Shown: positions 1 to 10,509 of the stretch, in pieces
Numbering within the stretch: the stretch's first letter is position 1
How the letters are laid out: every line of letters begins with the position of its first letter
Source of the DNA: Strongyloides papillosus
Taxonomy: Eukaryota > Nematoda > Chromadorea > Rhabditida > Strongyloididae
Length of the DNA stretch: 64,000 nt
Reading direction: 5' to 3'
Assembly: GCA_005656395.1 (NCBI GenBank)
Contig: SRSI01000050.1
Location: forward strand, 2,108,001 to 2,172,000
Position numbers and translations under genes: made by a program
Notes under the pieces: model-generated
The model's database searches: none
What the model was told of the DNA's origin: nothing
Seen by the model: only the letters and a program-made list of their open reading frames with translations

Positions 1-874
1 TAATTTACAAAGTTTGTCATTAATGTTTAAATATCATTAAAATATATTAATTATCCTAATTTCAATAAGATAAATCTATAAACATAAATAAATCAACTCA
101 TTTTTGTGTTACTTTCAGTAAAATTAGAGAATAAATAGATAAATAATTGTAGAAGTATGAAAAAAAATATAAAATAGTTATATTGTTGCATTAGGAGGGT
201 GGTACATTAAAACAATTAATAAAAACTAAAAATGCCAACTTTTATATATATATCTTAGCTTTATCAAGAAAATAAATATATTTTCTATCTGTATGTGCCT
301 AAACAAGGTCATTTATACATTGGTGTGCGCGTATAGTATTTTCTTGGTACTTATGTGTCAACACATCAAAACAGCAAAGATTTTTTGTTTTGCGCATCAA
401 AAAGTATTCTCCATGTTACCTAATGTCAAAAGATATGTGAAAAAACAATTATATAGTTTTTTATAATAACAATAACATTAAAGAAAGGATATTTTTCTAA
501 TTAAGGGTATGAAAAAAAAACAAACTATTATGACAAACTATCAAACAGAAAATACTAAAATATGAAAGTTTTAGTAAAAAAAATAAGTCGAAATGTAAAT
601 TGTTTGAAGAAAGGAGTATTTTATATACATTTAAAAATGATAAATTATCATACATCATATCAATTTTCTAAGAATTCAGAAAATTTTTATCGTCATTATA
701 TTCGAAAAGTTGAATATAAAGGAAAGAGAGAAAAATTATTAACTTCTATTAGATATGTATTTTAAAAAGTTAAAAAAGAAATGTAATTTACGTTAGGGAA
801 GTAAAAAGATAATTTTAAAAAGAAAAGTAGTTTTATAATTAATGAGGTATTATTATTATTTTTACTTTTTTTTA
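1..874. other. AT-rich left flank, nothing recognised
   Basis: This stretch is AT-rich with poly-A/poly-T runs. A 67-codon reading frame at 562-765 (+) is lysine-rich, has no recognisable motif and matches what chance gives at this base composition. The last ~30 bases probably belong to the 3' end of the minus-strand gene that follows. Confidence 0.5.
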
Positions 875-1372
875 TCAATATTCTTCTTCATCATTGAAAA
901 ATGATAGTAGATTTGTATTTACAGACTTTTCCTTCTTCTTTTGGGGTTCATCTTCATCCTCTTTTTTAGATGATTTGGTATCTTTTTTATCATCTTCATT
1001 AAGCTTCTTCTTCCTTCTAAATACAATTTTACCTTCTTCAATCGATTTTTTATCTTCGGCCTCTTTTTGTTTTTTTAATTCTTCATCAGCCTCCTCTTGT
1101 GTTAGGTGTTTAGATTTATCTAATACTACAACTTGTGGCTTAAAAACTTCTCTCTCGACCCCGTCATCATCCTCACAATTATCCTTTGAATAGAACTATA
1201 TTGAAATTTATTAAAATATATAAAATATTAAGTGACAAACCTTATCATTTATAGTAACTTCTTGGTATCCAACTTTTTTTAACATTTCCTGAATAAATGG
1301 GGGATCATCTTGTTTGACGTACTTAAGATTTTGACGCTGTTGATAATTAAGTGATGGTAATTCTCGAGACAT
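875..1372 (-). CDS. KIAA1143-like protein (DUF4604 family)
   Basis: Two exons on the minus strand, 1372-1241 and 1195-875, joined across a 45 bp GT-AG intron (1196-1240) in phase 0, give 150 residues. The N-terminus has a short conserved block (YVKQDDPPFI, then KKVGYQEV). The middle has the PQVVVL motif, and the C-terminus is strongly charged and ends in a LLSFFNDEEE-type tail. These three blocks in this order are the hallmark of human KIAA1143 and nematode DUF4604 proteins, which have a similar length (~150 aa). The function of the family is not established; the lysine/glutamate-rich C-terminal half is probably disordered. The gene lies 167 bp downstream of the glia maturation factor gene on the same strand. 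The identification is from motifs, and the start is the first ATG of the open frame. Confidence 0.85.
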
Positions 1373-1471
1373 TGTTAATAATAAATAAGTTTTGTAGAAT
1401 AATAAAAAGTTATATCTTTAATTGGAACAACGTTCTAATGTATTTAATTTGACTTATGAAGAAATTACAAC

Positions 1472-1477
1472 TTTATT
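1472..1477 (-). terminator. Candidate polyadenylation signal AATAAA of the upstream gene
   Basis: On the minus strand an AATAAA hexamer lies about 63 nt after the stop of the glia maturation factor gene, inside the 167 bp gap before the DUF4604 gene. In a nematode operon this signal would sit between cistrons. Placement fits, but the hexamer is common in such AT-rich DNA. Confidence 0.35.
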
Positions 1478-1539
1478 GAGATTATCTTTTAATGTTAGAT
1501 AAATAAGAGAAAAAAATGATAAATTAAAAAAAATAACAA

Positions 1540-2075
1540 TTATCTTAAGTGTGATTCGAGCCATTCATTAGAAAAGTCTTCCAATTCCCTGAGTTCAAAA
1601 TTCTAAAGAAATAGGGATAAAATAAAAATTGAAATCAAAACAAGTACCTTAGTTAATTCACATTCAGAAACTAGTGTGTTTCTTGTACCAGCATAAAGCA
1701 TTTGAGTTTCAGGATTACAAGAGTCTGGAGAATAATAAATCAAACACATCGGAAATGTTTCTCTCCCATCATTTGATTTCATTGGATAACTAATAAGCAA
1801 AAAGCGTGGTTGTTGAACAGGTAATTCATTTTTAATCTCATCAATATCACAATTTTCAAGTTCCTCCTCAACTATTATTTTTTGTGATTCACGATTAACT
1901 TTCACTGCAAATATATAAAAAAAAACATAAAAAATATGTTAGATATTTTGAAATACCATTTCAAAAAAAACATACAAATTAATGCGTTGATATCTTTACT
2001 TTTTGAAAAACGAAATTTTCTAAGTCTCATCTTTAATTCTTCCGGAATAGCACATATCGATAAACTTCCACTCAT
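1540..2075 (-). CDS. gmf: Glia maturation factor homologue (ADF-homology domain)
   Basis: Three exons on the minus strand (2075-1976, 1904-1648, 1602-1540) with short GT-AG introns give 139 residues, the usual GMF length (~140). The protein opens MSGSLSIC, then LRKFRF, then EEELE, ELPVQQPRFLLISY, DGRETFPMCLIYYSP, MLYAGTRN and ELTK, each with a direct counterpart in GMF-beta/gamma. GMF is an ADF/cofilin-fold protein that binds the Arp2/3 complex and promotes actin branch disassembly and inhibits nucleation. It acts in the cytoplasm. The short gap to the DUF4604 gene on the same strand suggests the two may be co-transcribed. The phase-1 first intron splits a codon that becomes Leu where vertebrates have Met. 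Confidence 0.95.
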
Positions 2076-4290
2076 TTTTTAATCTTTTTTTTGTTCTGTA
2101 TCAGTAAATATATAATTTATGAGGTTATGTTTTTTTTTCCTTAATACATAAACTAAAGTACAAATATAATTTGAAAAAATTTATTTATAATTTGTATGAA
2201 CAAAATTTAAAATGTCATAAATTTATTAAAAATATCATATCCAACAATACCTATGTCAATTCAACATATTGAATGATTTATATTTTAATAAACCAAACAA
2301 ACATTAAATGTTACTTACAACAGAAATTATTGCAAAAGTCTTCTATACATCATTTTATTATTATAATATTACTACATTCTGGATAACATTTTAAAGTATT
2401 TTAAATTAAAAAATAAATATCACTATATAATACTATCTTTATTCTTAATAAAGCATATTACATGATGCCATTTACGATATTTCTTATTATCATATCTGTT
2501 TGTCACCTATATATTTTGTAGTTGTTTTATAAATAGATTATTCGTGACATTATTTATATATCAAAAATTCTATTACAACCTCAAAGATTTTTATAAGTAC
2601 AGATTTCATCTATGTAAATAGTCTTTGATAAAACTTCTATATTACCAATAAGTTACAACTAGTTTATCAAAAAATCCACATGACGGCTATTATAACGTAT
2701 GGTTCTTTTTTTTAATTTCTTATTAACTAGAAAAATATTTTTATCTTAAATATATGCGTATAACTTATTATCTATATTTATTACTAAGATTTTGCGAATT
2801 CTAGAAAAGTTAATTTACTAGGGAAGTTATTAGTAGGAGTATAGCAGTATCATCCATAAGAAAAATTAAACGATTAATCAGCGAATTTTTTTGCTAATGC
2901 CAACATTACAAAAATACATTATGCATAAAAAAAGCTTAATCATACCTTGTCGTAACTATTTTTTATATACCACCAATACAAACACCCCCATTTGTGCAGA
3001 GAATACTTCACTAAAGAACGTCATAAATATCAATACATTTTGAAATCTTTTTTTTTGATTTTTGTATAGTTTGAGAAAAATATATATACATATTTAAATA
3101 TGTATAAAATATATGTAATATAAAATATCAAGGAGGTGTCTAAAATAAAATAGAAAACTTTCCTACAACAAAATTTTATTATATTATTCTATAATAGCCA
3201 TGCTTTTTCATATTAAAATAAAGTAGCTTACTAGACATCAATATAGTGAGTGTTAAAATAATTTTAATTACAAAATAATTATAGAAATATTTATATAAAA
3301 ACGTATATAATATTCTTTATTTATAAAATATATGTGAAAAGTTTTTGTATATATAAAAAGTCACAGTTGTCATATTTGTCGTCTTTATATATACAGGGTA
3401 CTCCTAATGATTGTAACCTATAAATCAGGAGGTCACGAAGACACAAAAAACTCTAAAATAATTGGTGGCCAAAAGGAGGACAAACGTTTTTCCAAATTTA
3501 GAATTTGTTGAGTTCAATCTACTTAAGATACGGTTACAATTTTTTTACAACTACACCTTGTTATCAATTTTTTGATTTTTTTTTATTTATTTTATTTTAA
3601 GACTCTAAAAATAATCTAATGATGTACCAGGTAGTACTTAAATTAATATCCAATAAGATGCTCTTTTATTTGCGTTAAAGAATTTGATTTCTTCATCATC
3701 GGGATCGCGCAATTTAATGTAACATAAAATTGGTAACTGGAAATGCCGATATAATTCAAAATATGTTCTGATATTTACTTCCCCTCAATTTTCCACATCA
3801 TAATTAACATATGCTACCATAAAATTTACATTTCCTAAATATTTATTCCCGCGTATTTTTAAGTAAAATGTCATCGAATACTAAAGAGAGATAATTTTCA
3901 TCCATCCTAGTATATTTAGAAATTTTTTGTTTGACGCTTGACGCATTTTCTCATTATTTTAAAGCGTAGATATATCCCCCATATATTTTATTTACGTCAA
4001 AAGTCATGTATTGGTATTGTTTTTATAGTATAGTCCACCATAAGAATATAAAGGTATGAAACAGAAGACAAACGTCTTCGTTACATATATTATTACTATC
4101 GTCATATTTTAATAAATACTTAATAATTTACTTCTCATGTTATTATGTGAGTGAATGGTGATAAAGTGCTTGTGTCTCTAGAAATATACTTTCTATCTTT
4201 TAATCGTTAACATTTTTTTATTTAATCAAAGTAGAAAATTTTAAGACGTCCACCCAAAAAATTATCTTTAATAGATCTTTTTGTAGTGCT
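2076..4290. other. Intergenic region with one coding-like relic
   Basis: This 2.2 kb gap lies between the minus-strand GMF start and the plus-strand phosphatase start, so it should hold both promoters. Most of it is featureless AT-rich DNA. A coding-like minus-strand stretch at 3638-3905 is listed separately. I saw no tRNA or other RNA gene. Confidence 0.5.
3638..3905 (-). pseudogene. Short coding-like relic or unannotated small gene
   Basis: Reading the minus strand from ATG 3874 to TAA 3638 gives about 78 codons of unusually protein-like sequence (FELYRHFQLPILCYIKLRD, DDEEIKFF, NKRASYWIL). It is interrupted by one in-frame TGA at 3785-3787. A second frame from ATG 3905 encodes another plausible start (MDENYLSLVFDDILL) and would need a one-base shift to join. 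Minus-strand AATAAA repeats follow the TAA. I do not recognise the family. It could be a dead gene, the last exon of a gene whose introns I cannot place, or chance. Confidence 0.35.
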
Positions 4291-6329
4291 ATGGGAAATG
4301 AAAGTAATCATGCATCAGTGGTGGAGACTGAGCCAAATGTTACGGATCAGAATGTAAATTCTAAATGGAATATGAATTATCATATAACAGCTTGTTCTAA
4401 GCAAGTAAGTTTTTTCCCAATTAATTGTTCTATGTTAAAATTTAGGGTGGTAGAAAATATATGGAAGATAGGTGTCAGTTGGATATGCAAAGAAACGAGA
4501 ATGGTGAATTAGAGTATATCTTTGCAGGTGTATATGATGGCCATGGTGGAGATGAAGCAAGTAAATATACTAGGCAACACCTTCTTCAAAATATAAAATC
4601 AGAGAGGGGCTTTCTAAACGGTGATGATGATGAATTTTTACAAGCTATAAAAAGTGGTTTTTTAACGACACATGATAATATGGAACAAGAACACGTTAAG
4701 TGGAAGAAACACCAAAACGGGTATAATTCTACAGCCGGTACCACGGTGACAGCGATGTTTATAAGAAACAAAAAGCTTTACGTTGGACATGTGGGTGATT
4801 CTGCAATATTTATAATTAAACGAGATCCCCATGCGAATATTCCTGTTGTCGAGATGGCAACAAAGGAACACAAACCTAATGATCAAACAGAATTAGAGAG
4901 GATAACAAGTTGTGGGGGAAAAGTTGTGAAAAAAAGCAATTGCCATCGTGTAGTTTGGCAACGTTCACAGAATCCTTCGCTTACCCCAACCCGTCCATCT
5001 AACGACATTCCATTCTTAGCAATAGCTCGTGCTTTAGGAGATTTCTGGAGTTACAACCATACAACTAACCAATACGTGGTAAGCCCGGAACCAGATTGTT
5101 TTACCCTCGAAATTGATGACAGCTTCATGGGTGTCATACTATGCAGTGATGGTGTAACGGGAACCCTGACTGAAAGCGATATAGCAAAAATAATAACAGA
5201 AGTTAAGTGTGATTATCAAGATAACAGTAAAAATGGTGAGCGCGATTACAACAATTACGCAAGAATTATCGTTGGAAATGCATTAAATCCCCCAACATTT
5301 ATAAGATCTGATAATATTACGGCAATAGCAATAATGTGTGAATATACTGATAAGGAGGATGATGGTTTAGTTAAAGAAAATGAAACATCTTCAACTCCGT
5401 ATAATTTAGATGAAGAATTGACCATTTATCCTAAAGATTGTGTTATTATAAAATCAAAATCCCAGGAAAGGATACGTACACCCGAAGTGGAGTTATACTA
5501 TAGTGGTCCAAAAGATCCTTTGTACAGGAATTCAACATGTGTCATAGGACCTGGATTTGAAGTTGAGGAGGAAATTACTAATACTGATATTGAAAGGAGA
5601 GTCGGTGAGACTAGTGATGGTGGATATATATTTTATGAAAAACCTTGTTACGTTAAAGTATCTAAAGAACAAAAGAAGATTTTAGATATGTCTAAAAGTG
5701 TCACAAGAGAAGATGTAATGTCAGCTATCGTGGAGACAATCGACAACAAAGTATTTTGCCTGGCACATGGTCAAAGTTGTAGGTGTTGTACGAAAGTTTT
5801 AGTGAGGATTGACATTGCTAAGTGTAATATATTGGCATTTCGTAAAAGTATTATAAGGAAGGAGGGTAAGAATGCTTTAAGTGAGATAAGGAATGTTGAG
5901 TCTAAGAATACAAACTGTTCCGACTCCACATCGAAGAATTTCTTCTCATATTTCATAAACAAATTTCCTCTATTTAAATTTACCCATAAAAAACATGAAA
6001 AATCAGATATTAAACATTTTAACTCACTAACAACGTTACCATCCCAAAGTTCAGAATTTAAAAAACCAGGAACCTTCAGTAGAAGTTTTGATAATTTCGA
6101 GAGATTACTATATGTTGACGAGGAGGATGTTGCAAATGGAACTGTAGATAAGGTGAAAATTGGTAAAACAGCTAGTCCCAATCGGCCTGGAAAAAGAAAG
6201 TTTAATTCAACATTTTGCAACAAAGAAAACAGTGACTTTGAATCAAATCCACCTCCCGAAAAGAGGAATCGCATTTGGAACTACGTTAGCAATCTCGTAT
6301 CTTCGTTAGGTCATAAAAATAATACGTAG
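4291..6329 (+). CDS. PP2C-type Ser/Thr phosphatase, PPM1D (Wip1)-like
   Basis: Exons 4291-4404 and 4446-6329 join in phase 0 across a 41 bp intron to give 665 residues. The catalytic domain spans about 39-340. It has GGRKYMED, the metal-binding DGHGG (Asp69), HVGDS, the ARALGD block, SDG (Asp273) and SDN (Asp327). The Mn/Mg-binding aspartates expected in PP2C are present, so the enzyme should be active. Similarity is closest to PPM1D (FLAIARALGDFWSY, YVVSPEPD), the Wip1 phosphatase that dampens p53, ATM and p38 signalling in vertebrates. The target here is unknown. The tail from ~340 to 665 is long, has no recognised domain, and is rich in Lys/Arg and Cys near 470-490. The GGRKYMED motif crosses into exon 2, which supports the splice choice. 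Confidence 0.93.
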
Positions 6330-7311
6330 TATATATAACTAGAAGGCCTGTACAGTTATATTTAAAAGATTTTGGTAACTATGATTATTGTATTTATTTA
6401 ATAAAATTGTATTTACAGATCAACTTGGTATTATAAATTCTAAAGACATCTCAGTTTCTTGAAACTTTCAAATATTCTAATAAATCATTATTTAGGTATT
6501 GTAGCATGTTTTTTAAAATATATTATGATTACTTTTCTGTAACTTAAATAAAATTTTTGAGATTTCAATTGTTATGATTATCTGTTCTTTCTAAAAAGTC
6601 TGGTGAAATTAATATGTTCTTAGAAAAATGTGATATTAGATCGCTGTTAAACTTATTTCGTTGAATAGAAAATTTTAAATTATTTGATTCATGTATACAA
6701 TTGACTACTCTGATTTCATAAAAGGATGTACTAACTTTATTAGGCTTACAAAAGTAAAGTAAATCGTCGGGAGAAAAAAGTCAGCCGCGGATGATGGCGT
6801 CAAGACCATTCGTTCTCCTCAGAGTGTAGTCTGACTGAATAAAGCTACACTAGCCCTATTGGGTTAGTACGTATGTACTCCTTTCGAAATATAGATAAAT
6901 ACGTACTAGCTCAGTAAGACCAATGTAGTTTTTACCAACATTACAATAATTTCTTGAATATTTTTTCCAGTAGAGATTCTTGAAAAATGTTAAAGGTTGT
7001 CAAGATCATTAATAATTGGAATCTTGGCTCCTTTTTTAATGTTTTTTTAAGGACACATTTGGAGATTTTCAATGCTTCATAAATAAAAATAGTTGAATTA
7101 TAAAGATATTACCAATAAATAAATTGATATTGTTACAACATATTATCTTCCGTTTATTGTAAAGGTTTCTATCTTAAATTATAGCAATAAAAGTATACAT
7201 ACTAAAATTTATTTTAATCTAGAAATTAGTAAAAAAGAGGAGAAATAAAATTGACATATTAATTATTAAACTTATAATGACATTAAACATTCATAAATTA
7301 AGTGGAATTAT
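6330..7311. other. Intergenic region: 3' flank, GC-richer island, array edge
   Basis: After the phosphatase stop the DNA is AT-rich until about 6765. From about 6765 to 6930 it is clearly richer in G+C and unlike its surroundings. It contains a near-palindromic AGTACGTATGTACT and an AATAAAGCT. I cannot assign it; a fragment of a mobile element is possible. From 6931 it becomes the leftmost copy of the tandem array. Confidence 0.45.
6931..7085 (-). pseudogene. Relic of the 3' end of the NADAR-like gene (copy 1)
   Basis: This stretch matches 11790-11955, the last ~55 codons of the intact gene, with many substitutions and small indels and no usable reading frame. It lies downstream of the first F-box gene. 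It marks the left edge of the tandem array; the sequence immediately to its left is unrelated to the equivalent position in the other units. Confidence 0.75.
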
Positions 7312-8386
7312 CTAAAGTAATCTTAATATAAAAATCTCTGTCCAAAGTGATCTTGTACAAAACATAGTATTTCTATGTTCGGCATGACATTTCAAACAAT
7401 TACCAAAATTCTCGATTAAGAACATTTTATCATTATCTTCTACCACAAAATTACCATTAAATTTTATTTTATCAGAAAATTCTCTATAAAACTCTTCATC
7501 CAAAGCAGTAAGCCCACCATACACTGTAAAGGTAAGTTGCATTGGCTTACGATTGCATAAATTCTCGAGATTAAAAAGCCCAAGTTCATAGAGATGATTT
7601 GTAACTTGAATGAAAGCAGGGGAATCAGTTGAAGTATTTCCATACTCCAACAGAGGATTGCTTGTAATGATATCCATTGTAATTTTATTCATAATCAAAC
7701 GAGATCCATCTCTTTCAAAAAGACCCCATTTTCTTAGAGATTCCTTTCTAAGAACACTACCACTATATGGCATTCTAAGTTTTTCGGGGCTTGAAATTGT
7801 AACTTCAAGAGGCCTCCACGTTCTGTTAGATAAATAAATATGAAAATAGTAATTATCGAGATTGCAAAAGTGATATCCGTCAACAAAAAGTCTGATCTCA
7901 CGAAAAGCGCCAATGTCATTAATAACTCCACATGCATTGTAGTCAGAATCTTTTAAACATATCATTTCACCATTCATGGTATTTTCGAAAGCAAGGAATT
8001 TGACTTCCGTGAAATCCTTGTCTTTTAGAAAATCTTCATACTCATGGTCATCACCAAACACAGCCTAAAAATTAATTTTTTCATTCATTTCTTAATGTTA
8101 AAAATAAACTTACTACTTTTAAATTTTCAATTCTCCATATGTTTTGATTGTTTTTTAAAGCATATCTAACCCTAGATATTTTATCTTCAGTATAATAAAT
8201 ATGTAAATAGTCCACATTTGGTCTATCCAATGTTTCTATATTTTTTACAATTGTTGAGTGGAGCTCTTTACAGACAAACTTCAGGTTTTTTACATCCTTC
8301 CAGCTTAATTCTTTAAAAATTTTGAGTTGAAGTTCAACTGGTAGACCAATGGAATTCATAGTACGTTTCTGAAATAACATAAACAA
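7312..8386 (-). CDS. F-box protein, tandem copy A
   Basis: Exons 8386-8114 and 8064-7312 with a 49 bp intron give 341 residues. The N-terminal ~45 residues hold an F-box (GLPVELQLKIFKELSWKDV, KNLKFVCKEL), the motif that docks on SKP1 in SCF ubiquitin ligases. An alternative start is Met10 (8359), directly before the F-box. The remainder is not a repeat class I recognise. Near the C-terminus it has Cys-x2-Cys-x3-His-x5-Cys (CLKCHAEHRNTMFC), conserved in the sister copies and possibly a small zinc site. Retaining the intron would hit an in-frame TGA, so splicing is needed. The substrate is unknown. Confidence 0.8.
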
Positions 8387-8537
8387 ATATTAAAATGTTA
8401 TTTTATATTTATCTTTATTAAAATCAAAAAAAGATAACAGTAAAAAATAGTACGACTTTAAAAAGGCATCAAAACGTAGTCAATAAGATACAAGGAAAAA
8501 AATAAATCTATAAAAATCATTTCAACACCACTTACTC

Positions 8538-8705
8538 TCTTCAAAGTGTTGTCTTACCAACATTACAATAATTTCTTGAATATTTTTTCCAGTAAAGAAT
8601 CTTGAAAATGTTAAAGGTTGTCAAGATCATTAATAAATGGAATCTTAGCTACTCTATTAATTTTTTCTTAAGAACAAATTTGGAGATTTTCAATGCTTCA
8701 TAAAT
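8538..8705 (-). pseudogene. Relic of the 3' end of the NADAR-like gene (copy 2)
   Basis: It lies between F-box copies A and B and aligns with 11790-11955 of the intact NADAR-like gene. It covers the region that in that gene encodes the C-terminal GKN...MLVR motif. The frame is broken and no start remains. The neighbouring spacer is also shared with the other units. Confidence 0.8.
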
Positions 8706-8890
8706 TAAAATAGTTAAACCATAAAGATATTACCAATAAATAAATTGATCTTGTTACAACATATCTTCTGTTTATTGTAAAGGCTTTTATCTTAAATTAT
8801 AGCAAAAAAAAAATAGATACTAAATTTTATTGTTAATCTAGAAGTTAGTAAAAAAGAGAAGAAATAAAATTGACATCTGAATTATCAAAC

Positions 8891-10012
8891 TTATAAACTA
8901 TATTCTACATCCATAGACAAAATTGAATTTGTTAAAGCAATCTCAATGTAGGCAGTGCCCCTCTCAAGTGATCTTAAACAGGTCATGGTATTTCTATGTC
9001 TGGCACCACATTTTGAACAATTAATAGAACTCCAAATTGATAATTTTCCACCATTTTCTTCTTCCACAAAATTACCATTAAATTTTATCTTATCAAAAAA
9101 TTCTCTACAAAACTCTTCATCCAAAACAGTAAATCCACCATCTACTGTAAAGGCGACTTGAATTCGCTTACGATTGCATAAATTCTCAGAATTAAAAATC
9201 CCAAGATCATGGAGATGATTCGTAACTTCAATGTAAGTGGGTGTATTAGTATCAGCAGATATATTTTCGTACTCCGACAGAGAATTCCCAGTAAGGAGGT
9301 CCATTGCAATTATCTTCCCAACTGAACGAGTTCCATTTTTCTCAAAAAGACCCCATTTTCTAAGAGACTCCTTTTTAAGAACATTACCATTACATTGTAT
9401 TCTAAGTTCTTCGGTGCTTGAAATTGTAATTTGAAGAGGATCCAACGTTTTGTTAAATAAAGCGATGTGAAACCGATAATCATTGACATTATAAAGGCAA
9501 TATTTGCGAAAACGAAGGTTCATTTCATGAAAAATGTCAATTTCACCAATAATTCCACATGTATCGTAGTCAGCATCCCTTATAAATATTACTTCATCTT
9601 TCACGGGATTTTCAAAAACAAGAATTTTGATTTCCGTTAAATCTTTATTTTCTAGAAAACTGTCGTATTCACGCTCAGTACGAAACACAGCCTTAAAATT
9701 AAATTTTAACTCATTTATCGATGTTAAAAATAAACTTACTTCTTTTAAATCTCTACTTCTCAATATATTTTCAGTGTGTTTTAAAGCATATTCAACTCCG
9801 AATATTTCATCATCAATATAATAAACATGTAGATAGTCCACCTTTGGTCTGTCCAATTTCTCTATATTTTTTACAACCGTAAAATAGAGATCTTTACAGA
9901 CAAGCTTTAGATTATTTAAATCTTTCCAATGTAATTCTCCTAAAATTTGGAGCTTAAAAACATCCGGTAAACTAATGAAATCCATTGTAACTTTGTGAAA
10001 TAATATCAACAA
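8891..10012 (-). CDS. F-box protein, tandem copy B
   Basis: This is a sister of copy A, with an F-box at residues ~10-50 (SLPDVFKLQILGELHWKDL, NNLKLVCKDL) and the same C-terminal Cys-x2-Cys-x3-His-x5-Cys (CSKCGARHRNTMTC). The site of the intron in copies A and C (9692-9739 here) is 48 bp long, has no stop, and ends in AAG rather than TAG. The gene is therefore open whether or not it is spliced: 357 residues spliced, 373 unspliced. Start choice is between 10012 and Met10 (9985). It presumably acts as a substrate adaptor for SKP1-cullin ubiquitin ligases; the target is unknown. Confidence 0.8.
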   Translation of the reverse strand: MLILFHKVTMDFISLPDVFKLQILGELHWKDLNNLKLVCKDLYFTVVKNIEKLDRPKVDYLHVYYIDDEIFGVEYALKHTENILRSRDLKEVSLFLTSINELKFNFKAVFRTEREYDSFLENKDLTEIKILVFENPVKDEVIFIRDADYDTCGIIGEIDIFHEMNLRFRKYCLYNVNDYRFHIALFNKTLDPLQITISSTEELRIQCNGNVLKKESLRKWGLFEKNGTRSVGKIIAMDLLTGNSLSEYENISADTNTPTYIEVTNHLHDLGIFNSENLCNRKRIQVAFTVDGGFTVLDEEFCREFFDKIKFNGNFVEEENGGKLSIWSSINCSKCGARHRNTMTCLRSLERGTAYIEIALTNSILSMDVEYSL

Positions 10013-10162
10013 ATATTAGTACAGTTCTTTAAATTTATCTTTATTAAAATAAAAAAAAGATTACAATAAAAGAAATAGCATGACTTTAAATAGGCATCAA
10101 AACGTAATCGATACATGAAAATAAAACAAATCCATCAAAATCACTTCAACATCATTCATCCT

Positions 10163-10328
10163 CTTCAAGGTGTTGTCTTACCAACATTTTAATAATTCCT
10201 TGAATATTTTTCCCAGTAGAGATTCTTGGAAAAAGTTGAAGGCTGTAAATATCATTAATAATTAGAATCTTGGCTACTCTATTAATGTTTTCTTAAAGAC
10301 ACATTTGGAGATTTCCAATGCTTCATAA
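10163..10328 (-). pseudogene. Relic of the 3' end of the NADAR-like gene (copy 3)
   Basis: It lies between F-box copies B and C and is the best preserved of the three relics (CTCTTCAAGGTGTTGTCTTA closely matches the intact gene near 11789). It still lacks an open frame and a start. Its position fits the same segmental duplication as copies 1 and 2. Confidence 0.8.
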
Positions 10329-10509
10329 ATTAAAATAGTTAAATTATATAGATACTACCAATAAATAAATTGATCTTGTTACAACATATTATCTTCCGTT
10401 TATTGTAAAGGTTTTTATGTTAAATTATAGCAAAAAAAATATAGATACTAAATTCTATTGTTAATCTAGAAATTAGTAAAAAAGAGGAGAAATGAAATTG
10501 ACATATTAA

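Noticed and set aside
562..765. 67-codon open frame on the plus strand
   Set aside because: Lys/Ile/Tyr-rich composition expected by chance at this A+T content; no motif, no promoter or splice context.
894..1193. 99-codon plus-strand frame rich in Ser and Phe
   Set aside because: It is the antisense shadow of the charged C-terminal half of the KIAA1143-like gene.
3400..3560. Spliced-leader or other small RNA gene
   Set aside because: No SL-like sequence followed by a GT donor and no stable hairpin arrangement was visible.
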